A DNA stretch of 64,000 nucleotides from Oleiagrimonas sp963747595. Its GTDB lineage: Bacteria; Pseudomonadota; Gammaproteobacteria; Xanthomonadales; Rhodanobacteraceae. The translations under genes were made by a program, and so were the position numbers. Under the pieces are notes generated by a model. That model did not search any database and was not told the DNA's origin. It saw only the letters and a list, made by a program, of their open reading frames with translations. The stretch is from assembly GCA_963747595.1 (NCBI GenBank), contig CAVVFO010000002.1, forward strand, positions 2,016,626 through 2,080,625. Direction: 5' to 3'. Shown here piece after piece: positions 1 to 9,993 of the stretch (position 1 is its first letter; the number at the start of each line of letters is the position of its first letter).

Positions 1-913
1 CGCCGGCGTGGGTGAGCGTACCCGCGAGGGCAACGACTTCTATCACGAGATGATCGACTCGGGCGTGGTCAACCTGGACAGCATCACGGACTCCAAGGTG
101 GCGATGGTCTACGGCCAGATGAACGAGCCGCCCGGCAACCGTCTGCGCGTGGCGCTGACTGGCCTGACCATGGCCGAGCACTTCCGCGACACCAAGGACG
201 AGAACGGCAAGGGTCGCGACGTGCTGTTCTTCGTCGACAACATCTACCGCTATACCCTGGCCGGCACCGAGGTCTCCGCCCTGCTGGGCCGCATGCCGTC
301 CGCCGTGGGCTATCAGCCGACGCTGGCCGAGGAAATGGGCGTACTGCAGGAGCGCATCACCTCCACCAAGACCGGTTCCATCACCTCCATCCAGGCCGTG
401 TACGTGCCCGCCGACGATCTCACCGATCCCTCGCCGGCCACCACCTTCGCGCATCTGGATGCCACCGTGACGCTGTCGCGCGACATCGCCTCGCGCGGCA
501 TCTACCCGGCCGTGGATCCGCTGGATTCGACCAGTCGGCAGCTCGATCCCAACGTCATTGGCGAGGAGCACTACGACGTGACCCGTCGCGTGCAGACCAC
601 GCTGCAGCGCTACAAGGAACTCAAGGACATCATCGCCATCCTGGGCATGGACGAGCTGTCCGAGGAGGACAAGCAGGCCGTCTCGCAGGCGCGCAAGATC
701 GAGCGCTTCTTCTCGCAGCCGTTCCACGTGGCTGAAGTGTTCACCGGCGCACCCGGCATCTATGTGCCGCTGAAGGAGACCATCCGCGGCTTCAAGATGA
801 TCGTCGACGGCGAAGTCGACCATCTGCCGGAGCAGGCGTTCTACATGGTGGGCAGCATCGACGATGCCATCAAGAAAGCCGAGAAGATGGAGTCGGACAG
901 CAAGGCAGCCTGA
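1..913 (+). CDS. atpD: ATP synthase F1 subunit beta, C-terminal part (5' end outside window)
   Basis: Catalytic beta subunit of F1F0 ATP synthase, peripheral on the cytoplasmic face of the inner membrane. The reading frame is open from base 2, so the gene starts left of the window; about 304 residues are present. The sequence begins inside the nucleotide-binding domain (GVGERTREGNDF), shows the Walker B strand VLFFVDNIYR, the SALLGRMPSAVGYQPTL segment and the DELSEED motif (GMDELSEEDK), and ends normally with EQAFYMVGSIDDA. The P-loop lies outside. Compared with the E. coli protein there are short insertions near NLDSITDSK and TKDENGKG. The product is followed by atpC, as in all proteobacterial atp operons. 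Confidence 0.98.
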   Translation, partial: AGVGERTREGNDFYHEMIDSGVVNLDSITDSKVAMVYGQMNEPPGNRLRVALTGLTMAEHFRDTKDENGKGRDVLFFVDNIYRYTLAGTEVSALLGRMPSAVGYQPTLAEEMGVLQERITSTKTGSITSIQAVYVPADDLTDPSPATTFAHLDATVTLSRDIASRGIYPAVDPLDSTSRQLDPNVIGEEHYDVTRRVQTTLQRYKELKDIIAILGMDELSEEDKQAVSQARKIERFFSQPFHVAEVFTGAPGIYVPLKETIRGFKMIVDGEVDHLPEQAFYMVGSIDDAIKKAEKMESDSKAA

Positions 914-938
914 CGGCTGCTTCCGGGGAATGTGCAGA

Positions 939-1014
939 TCCGGGAATCGGAAATGGCCGGGAGCGGTTGGCTCTGTGCTGTTGACGCATTTCCGTTCCCG
1001 GTTCCCTATTCCCG
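939..1014. repeat. GGGAAT-type imperfect inverted repeat between atpD and atpC
   Basis: The atpD-atpC gap holds CCGGGAATCGGAAATGG on the left and TTCCGTTCCCGGTTCCC plus TATTCCCG on the right, which can pair imperfectly across about 50 bases. Such GGGAATC-rich short repeats are common between genes in Xanthomonadaceae; membership in a dispersed family is inferred, since no second clear copy was found here. It could act as a processing or attenuation stem within the operon mRNA. Confidence 0.35.
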
Positions 1015-1038
1015 TTGAATGAGCGAAGCGAGCGAAAC

Positions 1039-1461
1039 ATGAGCACCATCCGTTGTGAAATCGTCAGCGCCGAAGCCGAGATCTTCCACGGCGATGCCGC
1101 CATGGTGATCGCGCCCGGCGAGCAGGGCGAGCTGGGCATCGCGCCGCGGCACGCGCCACTGATCACGCGTCTGCGCGCCGGCACCGTGGAGGTACAACGC
1201 GAGGACGGTTCGCGCGAATCGTTCTTCGTCACCGGCGGCATCCTGGAGGTCCAGCCCCAGGTGATCACCGTGCTGGCCGATACCGCCGAGCGTACCGACG
1301 CGCTGGACGAGCAGGCGGCAAAGCAGGCCAAGCAGGCTGCCGAAGAGGCATTGGCCAACCGTACCGACGCGATCGAGGTTGCCGAGGCACAGGCGCGTCT
1401 GGCCGAGGCCATGGCGCAGCTGCAGGCATTGGAACGACTGCGCCGCAACATCAAGCACTGA
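1039..1461 (+). CDS. atpC: ATP synthase F1 subunit epsilon
   Basis: Epsilon subunit of F1, part of the central stalk, which couples rotation and inhibits ATP hydrolysis. The 140-residue product starts MSTIRCEIVSAEAEIFHG, has the N-terminal beta-sandwich motif GELGIAPRHAPLITRL and a C-terminal helical hairpin ending in QLQALERLRRNIKH, all standard for the family at its usual length. An in-frame ATG at 1015 would add eight residues (MNERSERN), but family alignment favours 1039; neither start has a strong ribosome binding site. It is the last gene of the atp operon, with an intrinsic terminator 31 bases downstream. Confidence 0.96.
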   Translation: MSTIRCEIVSAEAEIFHGDAAMVIAPGEQGELGIAPRHAPLITRLRAGTVEVQREDGSRESFFVTGGILEVQPQVITVLADTAERTDALDEQAAKQAKQAAEEALANRTDAIEVAEAQARLAEAMAQLQALERLRRNIKH

Positions 1462-1491
1462 GCAGTTTTCCCAGTCATCCGCTTTGCTTCG

Positions 1492-1516
1492 AACGCCGGC
1501 GACACGCCGGCGTTTT
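1492..1516 (+). terminator. Rho-independent terminator of the atp operon
   Basis: A ten-base perfect stem (AACGCCGGCG, three-base loop ACA, CGCCGGCGTT) runs directly into TTTT. It lies 31 bases after the atpC stop, oriented with the operon. Confidence 0.85.
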
Positions 1517-1759
1517 GCGTATGCCCAGCAGAGGCGTCAGCACTCGGGCGTCCCAGGGCCGCGCCCCAACCAGCGCGACAGCAACCGGTCCCCGATGGTC
1601 ATCTTCGCCGCCGCACGTTTCTCTGGGCCGTCGTCAGCACCTGAAGACGATACCGGGCGCCCACCGCCCCTCCACGTCGCAAACGACGCCCGGGCATGTG
1701 CCGCGATCAGCACGATCACCGCACACTCTGCCCGGGCTGGGACGTGACGACGGCGCGAC
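1517..1759. other. Intergenic stretch without a recognisable gene
   Basis: Convergent gap between the atp terminator and the 3' end of the leftward S10 peptidase gene. A 60-codon leftward frame (1537-1719) exists but has no recognisable domain, no ribosome binding site and no homology that I can name. I see no repeat or RNA gene. Confidence 0.5.
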
Positions 1760-3358
1760 TCAGTGTTCCGTGTTGCGGATGAATCCTGCCACGTTGTCGT
1801 GCAGCTTCTTCAGCGACGGCAAGTGCGCGTAGACCATGTGCCCGGATCTGTAGAAATCGTAGGAGATGTTCTTCTGCAGACGGTTGGGCATCGGCAGGTG
1901 ATGCATCTCGTCGATGGCGGCATAGAACGGCGTGGCCAGATCGAAATAGCCGCCGTTGAGCAGCACCTTCAGTTCCGGGTTGTACTTCATGGCATCGGCC
2001 AGATCCGGCATCACGTTGGTGGCCTGTTGGCGATCGCCGTGCTGGAATTTCCAGTGCTTGATGGGGGCATACAGGCGATAGTGATCGTCCTGGCCGAATT
2101 TCAGCTGCTTGCGCACGTAGTTGTTGAACAGTGCCACATAGGCCGAACTGATGGCGGCGGACTGCGGATCGTATTGTGCCTCCTTGCTCAGCGGATCCAT
2201 GGTGGGTCCGGAGAAACGCGCGTCCAGACGCCCGGTGGTGGTGTCGCTGTCGCCCATCAGGTTCTTCTCGAACTCGGGACCGTTGACGCGCAGGTCGGCC
2301 TTGAGCAGGTACGCCGTGGAAAGGCCGGTCAACTGGTGCAGCTTCTCCGCGACGGCCCGCTTGCGTGTGCTGGACAGGGTGGAACCGGCATCCAGCGCCC
2401 GGGCGTAGGGGCCCATGGCATAGGCCTCGGACTGCTTGAGCAGCGCCTGCAGATCCCCTTTCGACTGCTGCGGCAGCTTGTGGTGGTACCACGCCGTGGC
2501 AGTATAGGTCGGTAATGCCAGCTCATAAGGGCGGTCGTCACCGGGATTGGTCTGCGGATTGTCGATGCTGTTGCTGAAGTTGAGGATCTGCGAGAGCAGG
2601 ATCACGCCGTTCAGATCCACGTTGTCGCGGGTTTCCAGGATCTTGGCCACGGCAGCCGAACGTGTGGTGCCGTAACTTTCGCCGAACAGGTATTTGGGCG
2701 AGTTCCAGCGCTGGTATTTGCTCAGGAAGCGTGAGATGAACGTGGCGAACGCATGAGCGTCGCCATCCACACTGTAGAAGTGCTTGGCACGCTTTTTCAG
2801 CAGCGCCTTGCGCTTCTTCGCCGTCTTGGCCACCGCCAGCAGGCGGCTGAAGCCGGTCCCCGGTGCGTCGATGAACACCAGATCGGACGCATCCAGCAGG
2901 CTGTCGTTGTTGTTGACCAGCGTGTACGGTGCTGCCGGCGTGTGCGTATGGTCGGACGTGTCCACGCGATGCGGTCCAAAGGCTCCCATGTGCAGCCACA
3001 GCGAGGCCGAGCCCGGGCCGCCGTTGTAGAGGAAGGTGAGCGGACGCTTGTCCGCCTGCGCGCCCTTCTTGAGGTACGCCACGTAGAACATGCGCACCGT
3101 GGGCGTGCCCTCGTCGTCTCCCTTCCCGTGCAGCACCAACGTACCGGCCACAGCCTTGTAATGGATCGTGTGGCCTCCGACCGTGACTGAACCATCGGTC
3201 ACCGACTGCTGCGGCGTGGCGAAGCGTTGCATCAGCGACTGCCTGGAGCCGACGTCTGCGTGACCGGATGCGGGCGCGTGGTTGGCGGGGGCAGCAAATG
3301 CAGTACTCGCGGTTAGACCGAAGACCAGCATTGCCGGCCACAACGTGAATCGACGCAT
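1760..3358 (-). CDS. S10 family serine carboxypeptidase-like exported peptidase
   Basis: Predicted periplasmic or secreted serine carboxypeptidase (peptidase family S10, alpha/beta hydrolase fold) that removes C-terminal residues from peptides. The 532-residue product has a signal peptide (MRRFTLWPAMLVFGLTASTAFAA), the oxyanion segment YNGGPGSASLW near residue 112, the nucleophile in GESYGTTR near residue 228, an Asp in GYFDLATP and the His in DFYRSGHMVY. The start at 3358 is chosen because an AGGAGG box lies just upstream and the signal peptide begins there. It is the last of four leftward genes (glucokinase, TonB receptor, hexosaminidase, peptidase), but its role in sugar use is unclear; it may act on peptide moieties of peptidoglycan or chitin-associated protein. 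The specific substrate is unknown. Confidence 0.9.
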   Translation of the reverse strand: MRRFTLWPAMLVFGLTASTAFAAPANHAPASGHADVGSRQSLMQRFATPQQSVTDGSVTVGGHTIHYKAVAGTLVLHGKGDDEGTPTVRMFYVAYLKKGAQADKRPLTFLYNGGPGSASLWLHMGAFGPHRVDTSDHTHTPAAPYTLVNNNDSLLDASDLVFIDAPGTGFSRLLAVAKTAKKRKALLKKRAKHFYSVDGDAHAFATFISRFLSKYQRWNSPKYLFGESYGTTRSAAVAKILETRDNVDLNGVILLSQILNFSNSIDNPQTNPGDDRPYELALPTYTATAWYHHKLPQQSKGDLQALLKQSEAYAMGPYARALDAGSTLSSTRKRAVAEKLHQLTGLSTAYLLKADLRVNGPEFEKNLMGDSDTTTGRLDARFSGPTMDPLSKEAQYDPQSAAISSAYVALFNNYVRKQLKFGQDDHYRLYAPIKHWKFQHGDRQQATNVMPDLADAMKYNPELKVLLNGGYFDLATPFYAAIDEMHHLPMPNRLQKNISYDFYRSGHMVYAHLPSLKKLHDNVAGFIRNTEH

Positions 3359-3475
3359 GACATCCTCCTGCGGGGAATAGCGGGGCATTGAATCCTGTCA
3401 GTGTGCACGCCTGCACGGTATGGCACACGCCCCGGAAGTCACACGTCCTGCCCCACCCAATCGCAGGGGGCGACT

Positions 3476-3571
3476 GGTCAAGGAACGCAGCGGGGGATCC
3501 GTCTGCTTGCCGAACGCCACCCCGCTTGTCCGCAAGCAGGCGGATCCGTCGCTGGTCTCCCGATCCGCCTT
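3476..3571 (-). repeat. Palindromic intergenic repeat, copy A
   Basis: Read leftward, this 96-base element starts directly after the hexosaminidase stop codon with GGCGGATC and contains the inverted arms GGATCCGCCTGCTTGC and GCAAGCAGACGGATCC around a loop of about 22 bases, ending in CTGCGTTCCTTGACC. A second copy of the same layout lies at 13043-13147. Both follow the 3' end of a coding gene, suggesting a REP-like element or mRNA 3'-end stabiliser/terminator. Confidence 0.7.
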
Positions 3572-5917
3572 AATGCAATTGCACGCTGTCGATGGCCCAC
3601 AGCTTCTTGCGCGGATCCCCGGTGAACTCCAGACACAGATCGTGATGGCCATGCATGACCGGGAATGCGGCAGACAGCGTGGTTTGCGTGCGGGTGCGGG
3701 CGGCACGGGCCAGCGGCATGCGTGCCAGCAGTGGGCCGTCACAGCGGTCGAGGTGAACCTCGAGCGCGCCGTGCGGGGTCCGCGTGGGCCGTACCTTGAC
3801 CGCCTTGGCATCCCTCCACAGCTGATAGTTCCACGGCAGGTTCCCCACGCGCACGGCAATATGGCGCACGCCTTCAAGCGCCGCGTTCTTCCAGAGCCAG
3901 CACGGATGGGTGATGTCGATCTTGTAGACGGGTCGTTTGCCGTGGAGCGGGCGGTCGTCCTCCAGCCGCAGCACGATCTTGTGCGTGCACGTGGTCAACT
4001 GATCACTGTTGCGGCGGTGCAGCCAGGCGCGGTCGATGCGCGTTGCCGGCAACGACCCCAGGACATGCCCCTGCGGATCGAACGCAGTGGCTCGCAACGT
4101 GATCGGCAATGACAGCGTCAACGGACCGTTATACACAGGCGACCATCGCGTCGGCGCGCGGGCGTCCGTGGTGTAGCGCACCTGTCCCAGAGGGATCTGC
4201 GTATGCAGGTTCACCCGCGCCTTTCGAGGCCCGGCAGCCACGGCGGAAAACTGGGGCGCGAACGCGGCGTGGTCGTAGGCAATACCCAACGCGCGATAGC
4301 GCGCCAGCTGCGCCGGCAGGCGGCGTTTGAAGCTGCTCCAGCTGTGGGTGGCCGCCGGTGACCAGGCGACTTCGGCCAGTGCCGCCAGGCGCGGGAAGAT
4401 CGCGTGCTGATCACGGGCAAACGTGGGCATGTATTCGGTCCACAGGTTCAATTGCAGACCCAGTACGTGCTTCGCCTGCGCTGCGTCGATCTTTGCCGGC
4501 AGCGGATTGAAATCATAGACGTCCTTGAGCGTGATCACCTGCGGCCGGCCCGGCGGCTCGCTGTGCGCTTGGGTCTGCAGATGATCCAGATACATGGTCG
4601 GCGACGGCGACAGCACCACGTCGTGGCCCAGGTGGGCCGCCTTGATGGCACCCTTGATGCCGCGCCAGGACATCACCGTGGCATCCGCAGGCAGGCCGCC
4701 CTCGAGAATCTCGTCCCAGCCGATCAGTTTGCGTCCATGCGATGAGAGGTAGCGCTGGATGTGCGCGATCATCCAGCTCTGCATGGCGTTCTCGCTCTTG
4801 ATGCCCAGCGCCTTCATGTGCGCCTGCACCTTCGCCGAGGCGTTCCATTGATCCTTGGCCGCCTCGTCACCACCGACGTGGATGTACATGGACGGAAACA
4901 GGTCCATGACCTCGTCCAGCACGTTGTACAGAAAATGCAGGCTGTGGATGTCCGGCGCATACAGCCAGGTATTGATACCCCAGTCGGTGGACACCGGCGG
5001 ACGCTTGCCGGTCACGCCCAGACCGGGATAAGCGGCAATGGCCGCCTGCGCATGACCCGGTATCTCGATCTCCGGCACGATGGTGACGAAGCGTCGCTGC
5101 GCGTAGCGCACCAGATCGCGCACCTGCGCATGGGTATAGAACCCGCAATACGGCGTGTGCGGCCCGCCGGTCAATGCAGCGTCCGGACCGACTGCCTTGC
5201 GGCAGGCGCCGATGGAGGTGAGTTTCGGATAGCGCTTGATCTGCAGGCGCCAGCCCTGGTGTCGGTCAAATGCCAGTGCAGCACATTGAGCTTGTGCAGC
5301 GACATCCAGTCGATCAGCCGCTTGATGTGGGCCACGCTCTGCACGTGCCGTACCGAATCCAGCATCAGACCCCGCCAGGCAAAACGCGGATGGTCGGCGA
5401 TGCGCAGGTCCGGCACCTGCATCGGCAGCCCGTGGGCGCCTTCCGGCGTGAGCAGTTGCCACAGCGTGACACCACCGTAGAACAAACCCGCCGCAGTGCG
5501 CGCGACGACATGGATGCGGTCACTCTCCACAGTCAATTGGTACCCCTCGCCGGCCGGCGCCTGCCGGTCCGCGTGATCCAGCGAAAACACGATATTGCCA
5601 TCGCCGACCGCAGTGCCATCGAAGACGCGTACGTCCAGATGGATGCCACGCGTGCGTGCCAGCAAGGCGGCGAAACGATGCGCGATCGCCTGGGCCCGGG
5701 CGTTATCCGAGCGCACCAGCAACGTGGCGCCTTGGCGCAGGGTGAAGTGCCCCGGGGAACGCGCGACATGGGCCGGCATCGGAATCAACGGCAACGGAGC
5801 CGTGGTTGAGGCCAGCGCGGGCGACGACTGCCGCGCTGCAGACTGGGCTGGTGTCGAGACGCAAGCACTCAACGCGAGAGCGCAGGCGCCGATGCCGAGT
5901 AAGCCACATGTACGCAT
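3570..5917 (-). pseudogene. Beta-N-acetylhexosaminidase (GH20) lipoprotein, one apparent frameshift
   Basis: Glycoside hydrolase family 20 enzyme releasing terminal N-acetylglucosamine from chitin or peptidoglycan oligosaccharides. The N-terminus (start 5917) has a lipoprotein signal MRTCGLLGIGACALALSAC with lipobox LSAC, then a GH20b domain and the barrel start FAWRGLMLDSVRHVQS. At about 5260 the frame changes inside HWHLTD: one missing base separates LHWHLTD from QGWRLQIKRYPKLTS in the next frame. The rest is intact, including the catalytic HVGGDEAAKDQW, and a C-terminal beta-sandwich-like region of about 200 residues. Restoring one base gives about 782 residues, normal for the family. Its place beside a TonB receptor, glucokinase and the nag genes fits amino-sugar scavenging. 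Either a genuine recent pseudogene or a sequencing error. Confidence 0.88.
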
Positions 5918-5993
5918 GGGTGAAGCTCCGGACGCGATGTAACAATGAATATCGAGGAACGAATTTACCGCTCGAGATCGATGCATGGGGGAA

Positions 5994-6027
5994 GAAAAAA
6001 GGACCCGGCACGAGTCGGCCCGGGTCC
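5994..6027 (-). terminator. Rho-independent terminator after the TonB-dependent receptor gene
   Basis: Read leftward: GGACCCGG, a loop, CCGGGTCC, followed by a run of T residues (the A run at 5995-6000 on the plus strand). It lies between the receptor 3' end at 6104 and the hexosaminidase start at 5917, so these two genes are probably separate transcripts or joined only by read-through. Confidence 0.8.
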
Positions 6028-6103
6028 GGGGAGAAAATGCATGTCCGCTCCGAGGGGCACCCCCGCAAAACCGTGCGGCGCCCCCGGATGCGGCGGCCGA
6101 GAC

Positions 6104-8781
6104 TCAGAACTTGAACATCAGCTTGGCCATGTAACGCCGTCCGTTCTTGTATTTGCCGGCCTCGTATTGCTTGCTGGCGTAGTACTGGAAATAGGTTTCG
6201 TCCAGCAGGTTCAGCGCCGACAGTTTCAGCGACAGATGCTTGGTGAAGTCCCAGCCCACCGAGGCATCCAGCTCGGCGTAGTTGTCCACGTAGGCCGGCG
6301 GCGCGCCTGCCACATACCCACCCGCAAAGTACTTGCTGCGATGGCTGTAGGTGACGCGGGCACTCAGCGGACCCTTCTCGTAGTACGGGCTCAACGAATA
6401 GGCATTTCTGGAGTTGTACGGCAACGGGCCACCGCTGTCCGACTTGCCCTGCGAAAAGGTGTAGTTGCCCAGAAAGCCGAAGCCGGTATCGCCGAACGGC
6501 TGCTGGTAGCTCAGGTTGAAACCCTTGATCTTGCCTTTGCCGGCGTTGCTCGGACGGGTGATGCTGTAGGTCGAGGTGGTCTTCAGCGTGGTGTTGTAGT
6601 GCTCTTCGGGCGCGGCCTGATACAGCACATAGTTGTTGATGTCCTTGTAGAACACCGACAGCGCCAGGGCACTTTGGTCGGCGAAATACCATTCCACCGC
6701 GCCATCGTAGTCGGTGGCCTTGTACGGCTTGAGGTCGGCATTGCCACCAGTGCCGGTGAGCACCGAATCGTTGAGGAACAGGTTGCCGACCAGCGTGTTG
6801 TACGGCGGCCATGCCAGCACCTTGGAAGCGGCAAAGCGCAGCACCACGTCGTCACTGGCGTCATAGGCAACGTTCAGCGCCGGGAGGGCGTTGTTCACGG
6901 TGCTGCTCCGGGTGGTGTAATCCGCCGTGGCGAACGACGGCGTGCCGCTGTAGCTGTAACCGGAACCGGCTGTCTTGGTGTGCACGTAACGCACGCCGAG
7001 GTTGCCGTGCCACCGGTCGGTGGAGAAATCCGCCTGTACGTAACCGGACGAGGTCTTCTGATTGACCGAGTAGGTGCCGTTGAGGAAGGAGGCAGGATCG
7101 TCGATGTTCAGCGGACTGCCGAACACCCATGCCTTCTGGCCACTCTCGCTGGCCTGGATGTGATGCGCGAAATCGGTGCCGCCGTACGCCCGAGATTGCC
7201 GAACAGGTCGGTGTAACCACCGCTGCCGATCGTGGCGAGCGTGCCTTCACTGACACCCTGATAGACATGTTGCGTGTGGTCCTCGGTGTGATCGGTGTAA
7301 CGCACACCGAACTCGATTTCGTTGACGAAACTGTTGAAATCCACGCCGAAATCGAGCTGCCCGTAGGTCTCCTTGCTGGAGGACGGAATCTTGCCGTAGT
7401 TGCCGGCAAAGCCTCCGTCGGCCGCGGCCGTACTCCAGTTGGCCGGGTTCCTGGCCGCCTGCGGACTGTCGAAATTCACGCCCTTGTTCAGGTCGTAGGT
7501 GTAGCCGCCGGTGTAGTTCGGCTCGATGAATATCTGGTCGCTGCTCGGATCGGTGGCCTTGGTGTAACCCGCTTGGGCCACGGCATGCCAGTGGTCGGCG
7601 TAGTACTTGCCCTTGAGGTTGAAACTGGTGGTCTTGACCGACGAGCGGCGGATGTTGCTGTCCAGGATGCTGCGTGCGATCGCCGGACAGCCCGGATCAT
7701 CGCTGCCGCACACGTGACCGCCGAAGATGCCGTTGCGGGAAGCGGTGACGCTGTCGATGTTGCCAGGAGTAAACGTGGGAATCGGATACAGCGACTGGTT
7801 CCAGTTGTCGAAATTCTCCTTGATGTACAGGCCGTTGAAATCCAGTTCCAGGTGGTCGGTGAGCTTGTACTGCAGGGCCAGCGTGGCGCTGTTGCGCTTG
7901 CGCGTCTGCTGGAACCATGCGGCGTTGACCTCCGAGGGCGACTTGTCGTTCGGACTGAGTTTGCCGCTGGCGATCGCCGCGGCCACGGCCGGACTGGAGG
8001 CCGCGAACTGTGAGGCGGTGTTGTAGCTGAATACCTCGATGCCCTGCCGGTCAATCTCTTCCTCGAAGTGCTGCGCCGACACCGCCACGCCGAAGTCGCT
8101 GGCTGCATTCTTCCAGCTGTAGACGATGCTGGCGTCGGGTTTGCCGCCGTTGGCCTGATCGTTGTAGTTGTAGCCGATGCTGCCGGAGATGAGGTTGGCC
8201 TTCATGTCCAGCGGGTTGCGCGTGTGCAGGATCACCGTGCCGCCGATGCTTCCGGCTGGAAGCTTGGCCTGCGGAGTCTTGTAGACCTCCAGCTTGCCCA
8301 CGATCTGCGACGGCAGCACCGTGTAGTCGAAGCCGCGATTGGGCTGGGCACCGTACAGGTAATCCAGCGTGGCGATGGGTTCGCCGTTGAGCAGCGTCAG
8401 GTTGAGACTTGGATCGACGCCGTTGATGCTGACACGCGCACCCTCGCCGAATTGCCGGTCGATGGTCACGCCGGGCACGTGCGCCAGCGATTCGGCGACG
8501 TTGGTATCGGGAAACTTGCCGATGTCCTCGGCCGTGATCGCATCCACGATCGAATCGGCGTTGCGCTTGGTCTGCAACGACTGCTCCAGACTGGCGCGGA
8601 TACCGGTCACGGTGACCGTGCCCATCTGCTGCGGCTTCTGCCGGTCGCTCTTCTTGCCGTTGGGTGTCTGGCCATTCTGCGCCTGCCCGGCGTCGGTGGT
8701 GCTGCTCTGTGCCCAGGCGGAGCCGGCCAGGCAGAGCGCGGCGACGATGCTGGCCGAAAGTAGGGTTTTGCGGTAATTCAT
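6104..8781 (-). pseudogene. TonB-dependent receptor, one apparent frameshift
   Basis: Outer-membrane beta-barrel for TonB-dependent uptake, here probably of sugar oligomers. The start at 8781 follows a GGGGAGGACC ribosome binding site and gives a signal peptide ending AGSAWAQ. The plug domain follows (TVTVTGIRASLEQSLQTKR, FPDTNVAESLAHVPGVTIDR, INGVDPSLNLTLLNG), the type seen in large Xanthomonadales sugar receptors. The frame breaks at about 7189-7191 in a run of three C (GGG on the coding strand): LFGNLG continues in another frame as YGGTDFAHHIQ. One extra G restores a protein of about 892 residues ending in the typical barrel terminus YMAKLMFKF. Position between glucokinase and hexosaminidase suggests a role in glucose or GlcNAc-oligomer import. 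Pseudogene or homopolymer sequencing error. Confidence 0.88.
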
Positions 8782-8794
8782 GACGGTCCTCCCC

Positions 8795-8808
8795 TCACGA
8801 TATCGTGA
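8795..8808. promoter_or_regulatory. Perfect 14-base palindrome upstream of the TonB receptor
   Basis: TCACGATATCGTGA lies 13 bases upstream of the receptor start codon, just before its ribosome binding site. It differs from the TGACAACGTTGTCA site further upstream, so it may be an operator for another regulator or a 5' UTR hairpin. Function is inferred from symmetry and position only. Confidence 0.4.
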
Positions 8809-8896
8809 TGCTGAACGCTGCCGCGGATGCTGTGTGGTCATCCCGCCGGCAACATGGATGGTTCGGTAAACGCACGTTGTGCCGATGCCTCATGCT

Positions 8897-9913
8897 TCAT
8901 GACGCAGCATCCTCTTGCTGCAGGTACCAGCTGGCGGCACCGACGACGCCCAGCTGTCCGTGTTCGGTCAGCCGCACGGGCACGCGCTCGAGAAAAGCAC
9001 GCATGCGCCCCTTGGCCAGAAAGCGCGACAGGAAAGCGCTTTGCTGCAGAAATTCGCGGATATGCGGCACGATGCCGCCTGCCAGATACACGCCACCGGA
9101 GGCGCCGTACAGCATCGCCAGATCGCCGACGAAACTCCCCAGCAGGGCGCAGAAGACGTGCAGCGTCTGCCGCGCGATCGCGTCGCCGCCGTGCAGTGCG
9201 CCGCGGCTGACCGCTTCGGGATCGGTGAGCTGCGCCCGCGCACCGTGGTGCTCGCACAGGGCGCGATACAGGGTAAGCAAGCCGGGGCCGGACAATACGT
9301 GCTCGTACGACACGTAGGAATCGGAGCGCGCCAGGATGGCCAGTATCTCGGCTTCCAGCGCATTGCCGGGCGCGAGGTTGATCTGTCCTGCCTCCGTGGC
9401 CAGCACCATCGGCCGCGGGGTGGCGGGAATGAAGACGGCCGATCCCAGACCGGTTCCCGGCCCGACCACGATCACCGGCGAGTCGTCGCGGCCGTCGCTG
9501 CAGGTACTGAGCAACGTGGTGGCATGCGCCTCGATATGAGGCGCGGCGTGCGCCACGGCCTCGAAATCATTGATCAGCGCCAGGTCCTCAAGGTGCAGCG
9601 CACGGCGCAACTGCTGAATGTCCACAGGCCATGGCAGATTGGCGTTGATGACCACGTCGTCAATGGCGTAGCCCGCACAGGCGAGGACGCAATGACTGAC
9701 CGGTGCGGTGCTGCCCGCCTCGAGAAAGTCCTGCAGGATTGCACTCAGCCCCTGGTGGTCCGCACCGACATAGGTGGCGTAGCCCAGCGTGCAAAGACGT
9801 CCGTCACGGGCACGCCGCATGAGCCCCACCCGCGCATGCGTGCCGCCCACATCCGCCGCCAGGAACGGGCGATCCACGAGACGATTCACGTGCATTGCGG
9901 ACTGGCTGACCAT
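8897..9913 (-). CDS. glk: Glucokinase
   Basis: Cytoplasmic ROK-unrelated bacterial glucokinase (ATP:glucose 6-phosphotransferase) that primes glucose for the Entner-Doudoroff enzymes encoded nearby. The 338-residue product has the phosphate-1 motif AADVGGTHARVGL, the sugar-binding INDFEAVAHAAP, the GPGTGLGSAVF loop, EAGQINLAP and a C-terminal YLAGGIVPHI adenosine motif. The start at 9913 is preferred because GGGGTGGAG precedes it; ATG 9895 is a shorter alternative without such a site. It heads the leftward group with the receptor (115-base gap) and is divergent from the MFS permease, with a LacI-type operator about 80 bases upstream. It might also accept other hexoses; GlcNAc kinase activity cannot be excluded. 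Confidence 0.93.
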   Translation of the reverse strand: MVSQSAMHVNRLVDRPFLAADVGGTHARVGLMRRARDGRLCTLGYATYVGADHQGLSAILQDFLEAGSTAPVSHCVLACAGYAIDDVVINANLPWPVDIQQLRRALHLEDLALINDFEAVAHAAPHIEAHATTLLSTCSDGRDDSPVIVVGPGTGLGSAVFIPATPRPMVLATEAGQINLAPGNALEAEILAILARSDSYVSYEHVLSGPGLLTLYRALCEHHGARAQLTDPEAVSRGALHGGDAIARQTLHVFCALLGSFVGDLAMLYGASGGVYLAGGIVPHIREFLQQSAFLSRFLAKGRMRAFLERVPVRLTEHGQLGVVGAASWYLQQEDAAS

Positions 9914-9993
9914 CTCCACCCCAAGTCTCCCCTCGAGTCGATGGCGGCACGGCATGAAGCGCGTGCCGGATTGGAGCCGAGTGTGGTACCGTC

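Noticed and set aside
8..913. atpD starting at the GTG at position 8
   Set aside because: The codons before it (Ala-Gly) match the conserved AGVGERTREGNDF segment, so the gene is truncated by the window, not started there.
1537..1719. 60-codon leftward gene after the atp terminator
   Set aside because: No ribosome binding site or recognised domain; could be a remnant but cannot be supported.
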